A DNA stretch of 64,000 nt from JBGQOG01 sp052113705 (lineage in GTDB: Bacteria; Pseudomonadota; Alphaproteobacteria; Rhodobacterales; Rhodobacteraceae): NCBI RefSeq assembly GCF_052113705.1, contig NZ_JBGQOG010000005.1, positions 124,001 through 188,000 of the forward strand. The letters are read 5' to 3'. Each line of letters begins with the position of its first letter. The stretch's first letter is position 1. Below the pieces are notes generated by a model. That model saw only the letters and a list, made by a program, of their open reading frames with translations. It was not told where the DNA came from and searched no databases. Below, piece by piece: positions 1 to 8,823 of the stretch. A program made the position numbers and the translations under genes.

Positions 1-1917
1 GTGCTGGAGCATGGCCGCCGCGCGGCCGGGCCGAAGTTGCGGGCGATGTCCTTCCACGACCGTGCCGGGATGCTGAAGGCGCTGGGCCTCGCGCTGATGG
101 CGATGAAAGAGGAATTCTACGCCGAAAGCTTCCGCACCGGCGCCACGAGGCCGGATGGCTGGGTCGATATCGAGGGGGGCATCGGCACCATGCTGACCTT
201 TGCCTCAAAGGGCCGGCGTGAGCTGCCCAACAGCCGGGTGCTGACCGATGGCGATGTTGAGCTGTTGTCCAAGGATAACTCCTTCAGCGCCCAGCATATA
301 TATTCGCCGCTGCAGGGTGTGGCCGTGCACATCAACGCCTATAATTTCCCGGTCTGGGGCATGTTGGAAAAGATTGCGCCGACGCTGCTGGCGGGTGTTC
401 CCTGCGTGGTCAAACCCGCCTCGCAGACCGCGTATCTGACCGAGTTGGTGGTGCGCCGGATCATTGAGACCGGCATTCTGCCCGAGGGTGCGCTGCAACT
501 GATTTGCGGCTCGGTCGGTGATCTTCTGGACCATGTGACCGGGCAGGATGCGGTGACCTTTACCGGCTCGGCCTGGACCGGGCGCAAGCTGAAATCGCAT
601 CCGGCGATTGTGGCAAATTCGGTGCGTTTCACGATGGAGGCGGACAGTCTGAACGCCGCGATCCTCGGCCCCGATGCGGTGGCGGGCACGCCGGAGTTCG
701 ACCTTTTCGTCAAGGAAGTCGCCCGTGAGATGACGTCCAAGGCCGGGCAGAAATGCACCGCCATCCGCCGGGTGATTGCGCCGCGCGCGCAACTGGAGGC
801 GCTGACCGCGGCGCTGCGCGACCGTTTGGGCAAGACCGCCCTGGGCCTTCCCGATGCGGAGGGGACCCGGATGGGCCCCCTTGCCTCGTATGAGCAGCGC
901 AACGAGGTGCGCGACCGTATCCGCGAATTGCAGGCCGTGGCCGAGATTGTGGCGGGCGATCCGGATGCGGTGACGCTGCGTTCCGGCGATGCGGCGAAGG
1001 GGGCCTATTTGAACCCGGTCCTGCTCTGTGCGGACCGACCCTTTGCTGCCGCTGCGGTGCATGAGGTTGAGGCCTTTGGCCCGGTGGCGACCTTGCTGCC
1101 CTATGACGATCTGGGCGAGGCGACCGAACTGGCGCGGATGGGCAAGGGCTCGCTGGTGTCCTCGGTGTTCACCGATGACAAGCGGGTGGTGGAAGAGGTG
1201 GTGCTGGGAGTCGCGCCGTTCCATGGCCGGGTGATGATTGGCAACCGGCTGTCAGCGAAATCCTCGACCGGGCATGGCTCGCCGCTGGCGGGGCTTGTCC
1301 ACGGCGGCCCGGGCCGCGCGGGGGGCGGCGAGGAAATGGGTGGCATGCGCGGTGTCAGGCATTACATGCAGCGCACCGCCGTTCAGGGCGCGCCGCGGAT
1401 GCTGTCGGCGGTGACCGGGCGCTGGATCGAGGGTGCCGACACGCAACAGGGCGTGCATCCCTTCCGCAAGTCCTTGGCAGAGCTGCAGATCGGCGATCAG
1501 CTGGTGACGGCCACCCGCGTGGTCACGCTGGAGGATGTCGAGCATTTCGCGCAGTTCACCGGCGACACCTTTTACGCGCATATGGATGCCGAGGCGGCAA
1601 AGGCGAACCCGTTCTTCGACGACCGGGTGGCGCATGGCTATCTGATTGCCTCTTTCGCGGCGGGGCTGTTTGTCGAGCCGAACCCGGGCCCGGTGCTCGC
1701 CAATTACGGGGTGGACAATCTGCGCTTTCTGACCCCGGTCTATTTCGGCGACAGCCTGCAGGTGCGCCTGACCTGCAAGGAGATCAATCCGCGCGCCAAT
1801 GCCGAGCATGGCGAAGTGCGCTGGGACAGCCAGATCACCAACCAGCATGGGGCGGTGGTGGCGCAATATGATGTGCTCACAATGGTGGCCAAAGTCTGGC
1901 CGCCGGTGGCGGGATAA
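1..1917 (+). CDS. paaZ: Bifunctional oxepin-CoA hydrolase / semialdehyde dehydrogenase PaaZ (5' partial)
   Basis: PaaZ opens the oxepin-CoA ring of the aerobic phenylacetyl-CoA pathway (hydrolase) and oxidises the resulting semialdehyde with NADP. The visible part has an aldehyde dehydrogenase domain (about residues 1-465) with NAYNFPVWG (112-120), catalytic Glu213 (TMEADS) and Cys252 (GQKCTA). A C-terminal MaoC-type hydratase domain carries the Asp522/His527 pair in FTGDTFYAHMD. E. coli PaaZ has Glu256 and Cys295, both 43 higher, so roughly 43 codons lie outside the window and the first GTG is not the real start. paaY follows after 6 nt, so the two are probably co-transcribed. The family call is firm; the missing N-terminus is inferred from the offset. 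Confidence 0.96.
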   Translation: MLEHGRRAAGPKLRAMSFHDRAGMLKALGLALMAMKEEFYAESFRTGATRPDGWVDIEGGIGTMLTFASKGRRELPNSRVLTDGDVELLSKDNSFSAQHIYSPLQGVAVHINAYNFPVWGMLEKIAPTLLAGVPCVVKPASQTAYLTELVVRRIIETGILPEGALQLICGSVGDLLDHVTGQDAVTFTGSAWTGRKLKSHPAIVANSVRFTMEADSLNAAILGPDAVAGTPEFDLFVKEVAREMTSKAGQKCTAIRRVIAPRAQLEALTAALRDRLGKTALGLPDAEGTRMGPLASYEQRNEVRDRIRELQAVAEIVAGDPDAVTLRSGDAAKGAYLNPVLLCADRPFAAAAVHEVEAFGPVATLLPYDDLGEATELARMGKGSLVSSVFTDDKRVVEEVVLGVAPFHGRVMIGNRLSAKSSTGHGSPLAGLVHGGPGRAGGGEEMGGMRGVRHYMQRTAVQGAPRMLSAVTGRWIEGADTQQGVHPFRKSLAELQIGDQLVTATRVVTLEDVEHFAQFTGDTFYAHMDAEAAKANPFFDDRVAHGYLIASFAAGLFVEPNPGPVLANYGVDNLRFLTPVYFGDSLQVRLTCKEINPRANAEHGEVRWDSQITNQHGAVVAQYDVLTMVAKVWPPVAG

Positions 1918-1923
1918 GCCGCG

Positions 1924-2544
1924 ATGGGCCGCATCTACAGCTATGACGGCATCGTGCCGGTGATCGATCCCGGTGCCTATGTGCATCCGGAGGCGGTGGT
2001 GATCGGCGATGTGCTGATCGGGGCGGCCTGCTATGTCGGCCCGGGCGCGGTGCTGCGGGGCGATTTTGGCCGCATCGCGCTGCGGGCAGGGTGCAATGTG
2101 CAGGAAACCTGTGTCGTGCATGCCTTTCCCGGCAAGGATGTGGTGATCGAGGAGGAGGGCCACATTGGGCATGGGGCCGTGCTGCACGGCTGCCATATCG
2201 GGCGCAATGCCATGGTGGGGATGAATGCCGTGGTGATGGATGCGGCGGTGATTGGCGAAAACAGCATCATCGCCGCGATGGCCTTTGTGAAGGCGGGCCT
2301 GCAGGTGCCGCCGGGGATGCTGGCGGTCGGTTCGCCCGCCAAAGTGGTGCGGGCATTGTCGGCGGATGAAATCGCCTGGAAGCGGCAGGGGACCGGCATC
2401 TATCAGCGGCTGGCGCTGGAGGGGCGCGATAAAATCGCTCCGGCGCAGGCCCTGACCCGGCCAGAGGCTGACCGGCGCCGGGCCGAAGCCCCCGCCTATG
2501 ACCCGCTGTTTCTCGAGCGGGCGCGGTTCAGCGAACGGCCTTGA
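1924..2544 (+). CDS. paaY: PaaY, left-handed beta-helix thioesterase of phenylacetate degradation
   Basis: This 206-residue protein belongs to the gamma-carbonic-anhydrase-like hexapeptide-repeat family. Repeated [IV]G/[IV]x-type turns run from about residue 20 to 140, with His residues in HAFPGKD and HIGHGAVLHGC at the positions that bind metal in this fold. PaaY is known as a thioesterase that removes dead-end CoA esters (2-hydroxycyclohepta-1,4,6-triene-1-formyl-CoA) formed from the oxepin route, protecting PaaZ flux. It lies 6 nt behind paaZ. Its last 17 nt overlap the end of convergent paaR. The pathway assignment rests on the strong context; the fold alone would also fit a generic carbonic-anhydrase-like protein. 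Confidence 0.92.
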   Translation: MGRIYSYDGIVPVIDPGAYVHPEAVVIGDVLIGAACYVGPGAVLRGDFGRIALRAGCNVQETCVVHAFPGKDVVIEEEGHIGHGAVLHGCHIGRNAMVGMNAVVMDAAVIGENSIIAAMAFVKAGLQVPPGMLAVGSPAKVVRALSADEIAWKRQGTGIYQRLALEGRDKIAPAQALTRPEADRRRAEAPAYDPLFLERARFSERP

Positions 2545-3127
2545 TCCCTTCGAGGATCAGCGTGGTCGCGACATCGGCATAATCCTCGCGGCTGATCCGG
2601 CCCCCGTCACGGAACCACATATACATCCAGTTCATCATCCCAAAGAGGGACATGGTGACCGGCGTCAGCAGTGGCCGTTCGGTATTGCTCAGCCCCGGAT
2701 TGATCTGATCGAGCACGGTGGCAAACCGGCGCACGATGCCCCGTTCCATCGTCAGAATCTCGGCCTTCTGCGCATCCGACAGCGCGGCCGCGGCGTTCAG
2801 CTGCACCTTGTGCTGGTTGTCCGCGCCCCGGTAGGTCTCGAGCACCGCGCCCACCAGATGGCGCAGGCGGTCCGGCGGCGCGAGGGTGGCATCATCGGCG
2901 GCTTCGACCGCCGCATCCAGCTCTTCCAGATGCGTGATGATGATCGCGAAGATCAGCGCATCCTTGCTGGGATAGTAGTGATAAAGCAGCGCCTTTGAGA
3001 CCTGCGCATGGGCCGCGATCTGCGACATGGAAGCTTTTTCCATGCCCTGATCGGCGAAAACCGCGGCCGCCTTGTCCAGGATGCCGCGTTGCTTTTCTTC
3101 AAAATCCTGTGCCCGCGTCCGAGCCAT
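2528..3127 (-). CDS. paaR: TetR-family repressor, probable PaaR
   Basis: A TetR regulator of 199 residues with an N-terminal helix-turn-helix (about residues 10-55: ILDKAAAVFADQGMEKASMS, then VSKALLYHYYPSKDAL) and a ligand-binding C-terminal part. I chose the ATG at 3127 (MARTRAQDF) because it is preceded by CAGGAAAG and the family begins there; a longer version from 3187 has an implausible Pro/Arg-rich start. In beta- and alphaproteobacteria PaaR represses paa genes and is released by phenylacetyl-CoA. It is the last gene of paaG-paaI-paaK-paaR. The likely operator is the palindrome between paaG and paaN. The ligand is inferred from context. Confidence 0.85.
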   Translation of the reverse strand: MARTRAQDFEEKQRGILDKAAAVFADQGMEKASMSQIAAHAQVSKALLYHYYPSKDALIFAIIITHLEELDAAVEAADDATLAPPDRLRHLVGAVLETYRGADNQHKVQLNAAAALSDAQKAEILTMERGIVRRFATVLDQINPGLSNTERPLLTPVTMSLFGMMNWMYMWFRDGGRISREDYADVATTLILEGIKAVR

Positions 3128-3210
3128 CTGGTCACTTTCCTGCTTGGAGGGGCGCGCTCTGCATCCCCCGGGGCTGCGCGCTGGCACGCGAAGCCATTGC
3201 CGCTTTAGCG

Positions 3211-3239
3211 GCTGCGGGCGATCCTGTCACGCCCGCAGC
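3211..3239. terminator. Perfect 10-bp hairpin between paaK and paaR
   Basis: GCTGCGGGCG (3211-3220) pairs exactly with CGCCCGCAGC (3230-3239) across a 9-nt loop. On the minus strand it follows the paaK stop by 12 nt and precedes paaR. No T-run follows, so it may be a weak terminator or an RNA-processing/stability element that lowers paaR relative to paaK. Confidence 0.5.
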
Positions 3240-3251
3240 GCCATTCTCGCC

Positions 3252-4562
3252 TTACTCTTTCGGGCGGTTGTCCACCAAGCGTTTGGCCTTGCCTTCCGAG
3301 CGCGCCACGGAATTGGGATCCTTGACCTCAACCCGCGTCGAGACACCCACCACCGATTTGATGTGATGTGCCAGCTCCTTGGCCGAATGGGCGCGGGCGG
3401 CGGCATCCACATGATCTGCGGTGCATTCGACATGGACGGTCATGTTGTCCATCCGGCCGCTGCGGTTCAGCTCGATCTGGAAATGCGGCGCGAGGCCGCT
3501 GCATTTCAGGATCTGCTCCTCGATCTGCGTGGGGAAGACATTGACGCCGCGCAGGATGATCATGTCGTCGCTGCGGCCGGTGATCTTCTCGATCCGGCGC
3601 ATGCTGCGGGCGGTGCCGGGCAAAAGCCGCGTCAGATCGCGGGTGCGGTAGCGCACCATCGGCAGACCCTCTTTGGTCAGCGTGGTAAAGACCAGCTCGC
3701 CCATCTGACCGTCGGGCATGGCCTCGCCGGTGACCGGATCAATGATTTCGGGGTAGAAATGGTCTTCCCAGATGTGCAGCCCGTCCTTGGTCTCCACGCA
3801 TTCCTGTGCCACGCCCGGGCCCATCACCTCGGAGAGGCCGTAGATGTCGACGGCGTGCATGTCAAAGGCCTGTTCGATTTCCTCGCGCATCGCATTGGTC
3901 CAGGGTTCGGCGCCGAAAATGCCGACCTTGAGCGAGGATTGGCGCGGATCAAGGCCCTGACGGCGGAATTCATCGAGAATCGACAGCATGTAGGACGGCG
4001 TCACCATGATGATGCGCGGCTTGAAGTCGTGGATCAGGGTCACCTGCCGTTCGGTCATCCCGCCCGAGATCGGCACCACGGTGCAGCCCAGCCGCTCGGC
4101 GCCATAATGCGCGCCAAGGCCGCCGGTAAACAGGCCATAGCCATAGGCATTGTGCAGGATGTCCCCGGGCCGGCCGCCTGCGGCGCGGATCGAGCGGGCG
4201 ATGAGGTTTGCCCAGTTGTCGATATCCGAGGCGGTATAGCCCACGACGGTCGGCTTGCCGGTGGTGCCGGACGAGCCATGGATGCGCGCCAGCTTGGTCT
4301 GCGGCACGGCGAACATGCCAAACGGATAGGTGTCGCGCAGATCCTGCTTGGTGGTGAAGGGGAATTTGACGATGTCACGGAGGGTCTTCAGATCCTCGGG
4401 ATGCACGTCATGTTCGATGAACTGCTTGCGATAAAAGGGCGAATTCTCGAACGCATGTTTCAGCGAGCGCTTCATGCGGTGAAATTGCAGGGCCTCGATT
4501 TCGTCGCGAGAGGCGATTTCAATCGGGTCGAGATCCTGTTTGCGCGGGGTCAGATCTTCCAT
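3252..4562 (-). CDS. paaK: Phenylacetate-CoA ligase PaaK
   Basis: PaaK activates phenylacetate with ATP and CoA, the entry step of the pathway. The 436-residue length matches the family (about 430-440). The AMP-binding loop SSGTTGKPTVVGY is near residue 98, an adenylate-motif region GLSEVMGPG near 244, and YRTRDLTRLLPG near 302. A PaaK-type C-terminal domain includes the GRSDDMIILRGVNVFPTQ motif. The start follows a strong GGGAGGAAACC ribosome site. It sits between paaI and paaR on the minus strand, in the operon that starts at paaG. Confidence 0.97.
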   Translation of the reverse strand: MEDLTPRKQDLDPIEIASRDEIEALQFHRMKRSLKHAFENSPFYRKQFIEHDVHPEDLKTLRDIVKFPFTTKQDLRDTYPFGMFAVPQTKLARIHGSSGTTGKPTVVGYTASDIDNWANLIARSIRAAGGRPGDILHNAYGYGLFTGGLGAHYGAERLGCTVVPISGGMTERQVTLIHDFKPRIIMVTPSYMLSILDEFRRQGLDPRQSSLKVGIFGAEPWTNAMREEIEQAFDMHAVDIYGLSEVMGPGVAQECVETKDGLHIWEDHFYPEIIDPVTGEAMPDGQMGELVFTTLTKEGLPMVRYRTRDLTRLLPGTARSMRRIEKITGRSDDMIILRGVNVFPTQIEEQILKCSGLAPHFQIELNRSGRMDNMTVHVECTADHVDAAARAHSAKELAHHIKSVVGVSTRVEVKDPNSVARSEGKAKRLVDNRPKE

Positions 4563-4591
4563 GGTTTCCTCCCTTGGAATGGCGGTGCCGG

Positions 4592-5050
4592 TCAGTCCGG
4601 CAGATGAGTGCCCTTGACGCTGCGTGAATGGCCGCGAAATTCGGCCACATGCGCCCCGTCCTGGGTGGTGATGCGGATGTCGTAAATGCCCGAGCGGCCA
4701 CGGCGCGACACTTCGGTGGCGGTGGCGGTCAGCCGGTCGCCGATGCGCACCGGAAGCAGATAGCTGACGCTGCAGTGCTGCGCGACGGCCAGTTGGTTAT
4801 AGCTGTTGCAGGCAAAGGCAAAGGTGCTGTCGGCGAGGGTGAAGATATAGCCGCCGTGACAATTTCCGTGGCCGTTGGACATGGCCTCGGTGATGGTCAT
4901 CGACAAGACGGCTGTGCCGGGGCCGATGTGGTCCAGCGTCATTCCCAGTCTCTGGCTGGTGCTGTCATTGTTCCACATGGCGCGGGCGCAAGCCTCGGCC
5001 ATCTCTTGCGGCGTCATCCCGGCGGCGGATCGGAGGGTTTCGGTGCTCAT
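4592..5050 (-). CDS. paaI: Hydroxyphenylacetyl-CoA thioesterase PaaI (hotdog fold)
   Basis: This 152-residue protein is of the PaaI hotdog-fold thioesterase family. The signature GHGNCHGGYIFTLADSTFAFACNS (Asn, His-Gly-Gly and LAD...FA.A.NS positions) is at about residues 62-85. PaaI hydrolyses ring-hydroxylated phenylacetyl-CoA and rescues CoA from stalled intermediates. Its ATG overlaps the paaG stop by 4 nt (ATGA), so translation is coupled to paaG. paaK starts 29 nt downstream. Confidence 0.94.
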   Translation of the reverse strand: MSTETLRSAAGMTPQEMAEACARAMWNNDSTSQRLGMTLDHIGPGTAVLSMTITEAMSNGHGNCHGGYIFTLADSTFAFACNSYNQLAVAQHCSVSYLLPVRIGDRLTATATEVSRRGRSGIYDIRITTQDGAHVAEFRGHSRSVKGTHLPD

Positions 5051-5841
5051 TCTCCGCGAAACTCCGGGTTGCGCTTTTCAAGGAAGGCTGTGACGCCCTC
5101 GGCATAATCGGCGCTGCGGCCTGCGGTTTGCTGGCAATCGCGCTCCATGTCCAGCTGCGCGTCAAGGCTGTTGGTCGTGGCGGCCTGAATCAACCGTTTG
5201 GTCATCCCGAGGCCCAGCGTGGGCCCGGCGGCCAGTTTCATGGCCAGTGCCGAGGCCTCTGCCATCAGCTCGGCATCCTCAACGGCTTTCCAGATCAGCC
5301 CCCAGTCGGCGGCCTGTTCCGCCAGCAGCGGCTCGGCGGTGAGGGTCAGCGCTTTGGCGCGCGGCTCGCCCAGAATGCGGGTCAGGCTCCAGGTGCCGCC
5401 AGCGTCGGGGATCAGGCCGATCTTTGAGAACGCCTGAATGAATTTTGCCGATCGTGCCGCCAGAACGATGTCGCAGGCGAAGGCGATATTGGCGCCCGCC
5501 CCGGCTGCCACGCCGTTCACCGCGCAGATCACCGGTTTTTCCAGCGCGCGGATCAGGCGCAATGTCGGATTGTAGAAGGTTTCCAGCGTATGGCCGAGAT
5601 CCGGCGCGGGGCCGCCCTTGCGCGGGTCGCGGTCGCCCAGATCCTGGCCCGCGCAAAAGCCGCGTCCGGCGCCGGTCAACAACACCGCCCGCACGGCCGC
5701 ATCATCATGCGCGCGCCGGATGCCATCGCGAAGCGCCAGATGCATCTCTTCGTTGAAGGAATTCAGCTTTTCGGGGCGGTTCAACGTCAGTGTCAGCACA
5801 CCGTCGGCCAAGGCCGACAGAACGGTTTCCGAACGGGTCAT
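5047..5841 (-). CDS. paaG: 2-(1,2-epoxy-1,2-dihydrophenyl)acetyl-CoA isomerase PaaG
   Basis: PaaG is a crotonase-fold isomerase that converts the ring epoxide to oxepin-CoA. The 264-residue protein shows the oxyanion-hole segment GAGRGFCAGQDLGDRD (about 70-85), AAGAGANIAFACDIVLA (about 115-131) and the catalytic-Asp segment KIGLIPDAGGTW (Asp near 146). I chose ATG 5841 (MTRSETV) because AAGGGAGA lies 7 nt upstream; the longer ATG at 5895 runs into the operator region. It is the first gene of the paaG-I-K-R operon and is divergent from paaN. Confidence 0.94.
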   Translation of the reverse strand: MTRSETVLSALADGVLTLTLNRPEKLNSFNEEMHLALRDGIRRAHDDAAVRAVLLTGAGRGFCAGQDLGDRDPRKGGPAPDLGHTLETFYNPTLRLIRALEKPVICAVNGVAAGAGANIAFACDIVLAARSAKFIQAFSKIGLIPDAGGTWSLTRILGEPRAKALTLTAEPLLAEQAADWGLIWKAVEDAELMAEASALAMKLAAGPTLGLGMTKRLIQAATTNSLDAQLDMERDCQQTAGRSADYAEGVTAFLEKRNPEFRGE

Positions 5842-5895
5842 CTGTTTCTCCCTTGCCGTCATGTTTTCGACGGCCCTCGCAGAATCTTGTTGCAT

Positions 5896-5915
5896 AAACC
5901 GACCGTCCGGTCAAT
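5896..5915. promoter_or_regulatory. Probable PaaR operator in the paaG/paaN divergent promoter
   Basis: GACCG-TC-CGGTC (5901-5912) is a perfect inverted repeat inside the wider AAACCGACCGTCCGGTCAAT. It lies 55 nt upstream of the paaG start and 43 nt upstream of paaN. PaaR sites described in other proteobacteria are ACCG...CGGT palindromes of this kind, and a PaaR-like gene is encoded nearby, so one site could control both directions. Confidence 0.7.
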
Positions 5916-5957
5916 GATAAAGCCTGTCGGGAGAGGAGACCCGATGGGGGAGATGCT

Positions 5958-7607
5958 ATGACCGACCTGTTCACCCGTCACGGGCCTATGCTGCGCGCTG
6001 CTCTTGCGGCCCTCCAAAGCCGTGAATTCTGGACGCCGTTTTCCGAGATTCCGAGCGGCAAGGTCTATGGCGAGACCGCCAAGGCGGAGGCCGAAGCCGC
6101 ATTCGCGGCGCTGCAGGGCCGGGCCTTTGATCTGCCGGGTCATCCCGAATCGCGGCGGCTGGGGCAGGAGCAGTCTCCCTATGGGTTTCCGCTTGGCATT
6201 GACTATCCCGCCGCCGCGCCCGCGGCCTTGGTTGCCGCATCGCAAGCGGCAGCCCCGGCCCTCGCCGCGGCGGCTCCCGAGCGGCGGGTCGGGATCTGTC
6301 TGGAGATTCTGGTCCGGCTGAACCGGATGAGCTTTCTGATGGGCCATGCGACAATGCATACCACCGGGCAGGCATTTGCCATGGCCTTTCAGGCGGGCGG
6401 ACCCCATGCGCAGGACCGTGGGCTGGAAGCCGTGGCGATGGCCTGGTCCGAGATGACCCGTTTCGCCGATGCCGCGCGCTGGGAAAAGCCGCAGGGCAAA
6501 GCGGCGCCACTGGTGCTCGAGAAGCATTGGACGCTGGTGCCTGCGGGCATCGCGCTGAGCATCGGTTGCAATACCTTTCCGACATGGAACAGCTATCCCG
6601 GCATTTTCGCGAGCCTTGCGACCGGCAATCCGGTGATCGTGAAGCCGCATCCCGCCGCGATCCTGCCGTTGGCGCTGACCGTGCGCGTCGCGCGGGAGGT
6701 TTTGGCAGAGGCGGGCCTGCCCGCCGATGCGGTGCTTTTGGCGGTGGATGCACCGGGGGCCGAAGTGACGCAGGCGCTGGCCGTGGATCCGGCGGTGAAG
6801 CTGATCGACTATACCGGCTCGAACGCCTTTGCCGATTGGCTGCGCGATCATGCCCGGCAGGCGCATCTTTTCACCGAAGAGGCCGGGGTCAACAGCGTGG
6901 TGATTGCGGCCTGCGACGATTTCGACGGGATGTGCAGCAATCTGGCCTTCTCGCTGGCGCTCTATTCCGGCCAGATGTGCACCGCGCCGCAGAACCTCTA
7001 TGTGCCCGCCGGTGGGATCGAGACCGATCAGGGGCACAAGAGCTTTGACGCCGTGGCACAGGGGGTGGCCGATGCCATTGACGTGCTCCTGTCTGATCCG
7101 GCGCGGGCGGCGGGCGTTTGTGGCGCCATCGCCAATCCCGCGACGCTGCAACGGCTTGATGCGGCGCGCGGCCTCGGCCGGATGATCCGCGACAGCGCGC
7201 CAGTGGGCGCGGGGCGCAGCGCGTCGCCTTTGCTGCTGGCGCTGGAGGCGGGCGATCCTGCGTCTGAAGCCGAGTGTTTTGGTCCGGTGGCCTTTTTCGT
7301 GGCCACCAAGGATGCCGAGGAGGGCATCGCCCGCGCGAGCACCCTTGCCGCGCAGAAAGGGGCGATCACCGGCGCAATTTATGACACCGATGCGGCCCGG
7401 ATCCTGCGCGCGGTGCAGGCCTTCGCCGGTGCCGGGGTGAACCTCTCGGTGAATCTGACCGGCAATATCTTTGTCAACCAATCGGCGGCCTTCAGCGATT
7501 TTCACGTCACCGGCGGCAATCCTGCCGGCAATGCCAGCCTGACCGATACCGCCTTCGTCGCCCCGCGCTTTCGCCGCGTGATGTGGCGGCGGCAACTGCG
7601 TGCCTGA
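5958..7607 (+). CDS. paaN: Phenylacetic acid degradation protein PaaN (aldehyde dehydrogenase superfamily)
   Basis: This 549-residue protein has the PaaN architecture. An N-terminal family-specific region (about 1-190) includes GFPLGIDYP and RMSFLMGHATMHTTGQAF. It is followed by an aldehyde dehydrogenase-like core with SIGCNTFPTWNSYPG (about 198), YTGSNAFADW (about 290), TEEAGVNSVV (about 312) and the nucleophile-region Cys in YSGQMCTAPQN (about 340). PaaN is found in many paa clusters and was proposed to act in ring cleavage or aldehyde oxidation. Here it coexists with PaaZ, so its exact step is uncertain. It starts after GGGGGAG and leads a plus-strand operon with the liv transporter genes. 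Confidence 0.92.
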   Translation: MTDLFTRHGPMLRAALAALQSREFWTPFSEIPSGKVYGETAKAEAEAAFAALQGRAFDLPGHPESRRLGQEQSPYGFPLGIDYPAAAPAALVAASQAAAPALAAAAPERRVGICLEILVRLNRMSFLMGHATMHTTGQAFAMAFQAGGPHAQDRGLEAVAMAWSEMTRFADAARWEKPQGKAAPLVLEKHWTLVPAGIALSIGCNTFPTWNSYPGIFASLATGNPVIVKPHPAAILPLALTVRVAREVLAEAGLPADAVLLAVDAPGAEVTQALAVDPAVKLIDYTGSNAFADWLRDHARQAHLFTEEAGVNSVVIAACDDFDGMCSNLAFSLALYSGQMCTAPQNLYVPAGGIETDQGHKSFDAVAQGVADAIDVLLSDPARAAGVCGAIANPATLQRLDAARGLGRMIRDSAPVGAGRSASPLLLALEAGDPASEAECFGPVAFFVATKDAEEGIARASTLAAQKGAITGAIYDTDAARILRAVQAFAGAGVNLSVNLTGNIFVNQSAAFSDFHVTGGNPAGNASLTDTAFVAPRFRRVMWRRQLRA

Positions 7608-7664
7608 TTTCAACACCGCATTCTGCCGGAGGAGGAGAATGCATATGCTCTGGGAGGAGATACG

Positions 7665-8810
7665 ATGAAAAAGACCCTCACGACGACCACGCTTGGCCTG
7701 ATGGCCGCGTTGGGCCTGTCCACTGCGGCGCAGGCCGAGATCAAACTCGGGGCGTCGATTTCCGCCTCGGGCCCTGCGGCTTTCCTCGGTGATCCCGAAG
7801 CAAAGACGCTCGAGATGCTGGTCGAGGCGCTGAATGCAGAGGGCGGCATCAACGGCGAAAAGATCGAGCTGGTGCTCTATGACGACAATGGCGACCCGAA
7901 CAAGGCGCGCACCTTCGCGACCCGTCTGGTCGAGGATGATGAGGTTGTGGCGATCATCGGGGGCACCACCACCGGCACGTCGATGTCGATCCTGGCCGTG
8001 GCCGAGGATGCCGAAGTGCCGTTCATCTCGCTCGCCGGGGCCATCGACATCATCCAGCCGGTGAAGCCCTACACGTTCAAAACCCCGCACACCGACCGCA
8101 TGGCCTGCCAGAAAATCTTCGAGGACATGCAAAAGCAGGGCTATACCAAGATCGGCATGATTTCGGGCACCGACGGCTTTGGCGCCTCGATGCAGGCGCA
8201 GTGCAAATCGGTGGTGGCGGATTACGGCATCGAGGTGATCGCCGACGAGACCTACGATCCGAAAGACGCCGATATGACGGCGCAGCTGACCAAGATCCGC
8301 AACACCGACGGCGTGCAGGCCGTGCTGAACCCCGGCTTTGGCCAAGGCCCGTCGATTGTCACCCGCAACTACAAGCAACTGGCGATCGAAGTGCCGCTCT
8401 ACCAATCGCATGGTGTGGCCTCGGATGGGTTCATCGACCTTGCGGGCAAAGATGCGGCCGAAGGCGTGCGTCTGCCGGGCACCGCGCTGCTGGTTGCGGA
8501 TATTCTGGCCGATGATGACGCGCAAAAGCCCGCAGTGACTGCCTACAAGGCGGCGTTCGAGGCGAAAACCGGCACCCCGGTCGGCACATTCGGCGGCTAT
8601 GCCAACGACGCCTTCCTGATCATGACCGATGCGATGAAACGCGCGGGCAGTGAAGATCCGAAAGCCATCCGCGACGCGATTGAGGCCACCTCGGGCCTCG
8701 CGGGGACCACCGGGATCTACACCTTCAGTGCCGAAGATCACCTCGGCCTCGATCTCTCGGCCTTCCGCATGCTGGAGATCAAAGACGGGAAGTGGACCCT
8801 CGTCGACTGA
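7665..8810 (+). CDS. LivK-like periplasmic binding protein of an ABC importer
   Basis: This 381-residue protein has a Sec signal peptide (MKKTLTTTTLGLMAALGLST, probable cleavage after AQA at residue 24). The rest is a type I periplasmic binding fold of the branched-chain amino acid/amide family, with IKLGASISASGPAAFLGDPE and GGTTTGTSMSILAVAEDAEVP in the positions typical of LivJ/LivK. The start has a double purine-rich leader (GGAGGAGG, then GGGAGGAG). It lies 57 nt after paaN and just before livHMGF-type genes. In paa clusters such proteins often bind aromatic acids, so phenylacetate or a related acid is a reasonable but untested ligand. Confidence 0.9.
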   Translation: MKKTLTTTTLGLMAALGLSTAAQAEIKLGASISASGPAAFLGDPEAKTLEMLVEALNAEGGINGEKIELVLYDDNGDPNKARTFATRLVEDDEVVAIIGGTTTGTSMSILAVAEDAEVPFISLAGAIDIIQPVKPYTFKTPHTDRMACQKIFEDMQKQGYTKIGMISGTDGFGASMQAQCKSVVADYGIEVIADETYDPKDADMTAQLTKIRNTDGVQAVLNPGFGQGPSIVTRNYKQLAIEVPLYQSHGVASDGFIDLAGKDAAEGVRLPGTALLVADILADDDAQKPAVTAYKAAFEAKTGTPVGTFGGYANDAFLIMTDAMKRAGSEDPKAIRDAIEATSGLAGTTGIYTFSAEDHLGLDLSAFRMLEIKDGKWTLVD

Positions 8811-8823
8811 TCTTCTTTCAGGT

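Noticed and set aside
205..1224. A 339-codon minus-strand frame inside paaZ
   Set aside because: Shadow of the paaZ codon bias; composition is His/Arg/Gln-rich and no domain is visible.
5859..8741. A 960-codon open frame on the minus strand opposite paaN and the livK-like gene
   Set aside because: It is an antisense frame in high-GC DNA, rich in Arg/His/Gly with no family motifs, while the plus strand encodes clear PaaN and LivK-type proteins.
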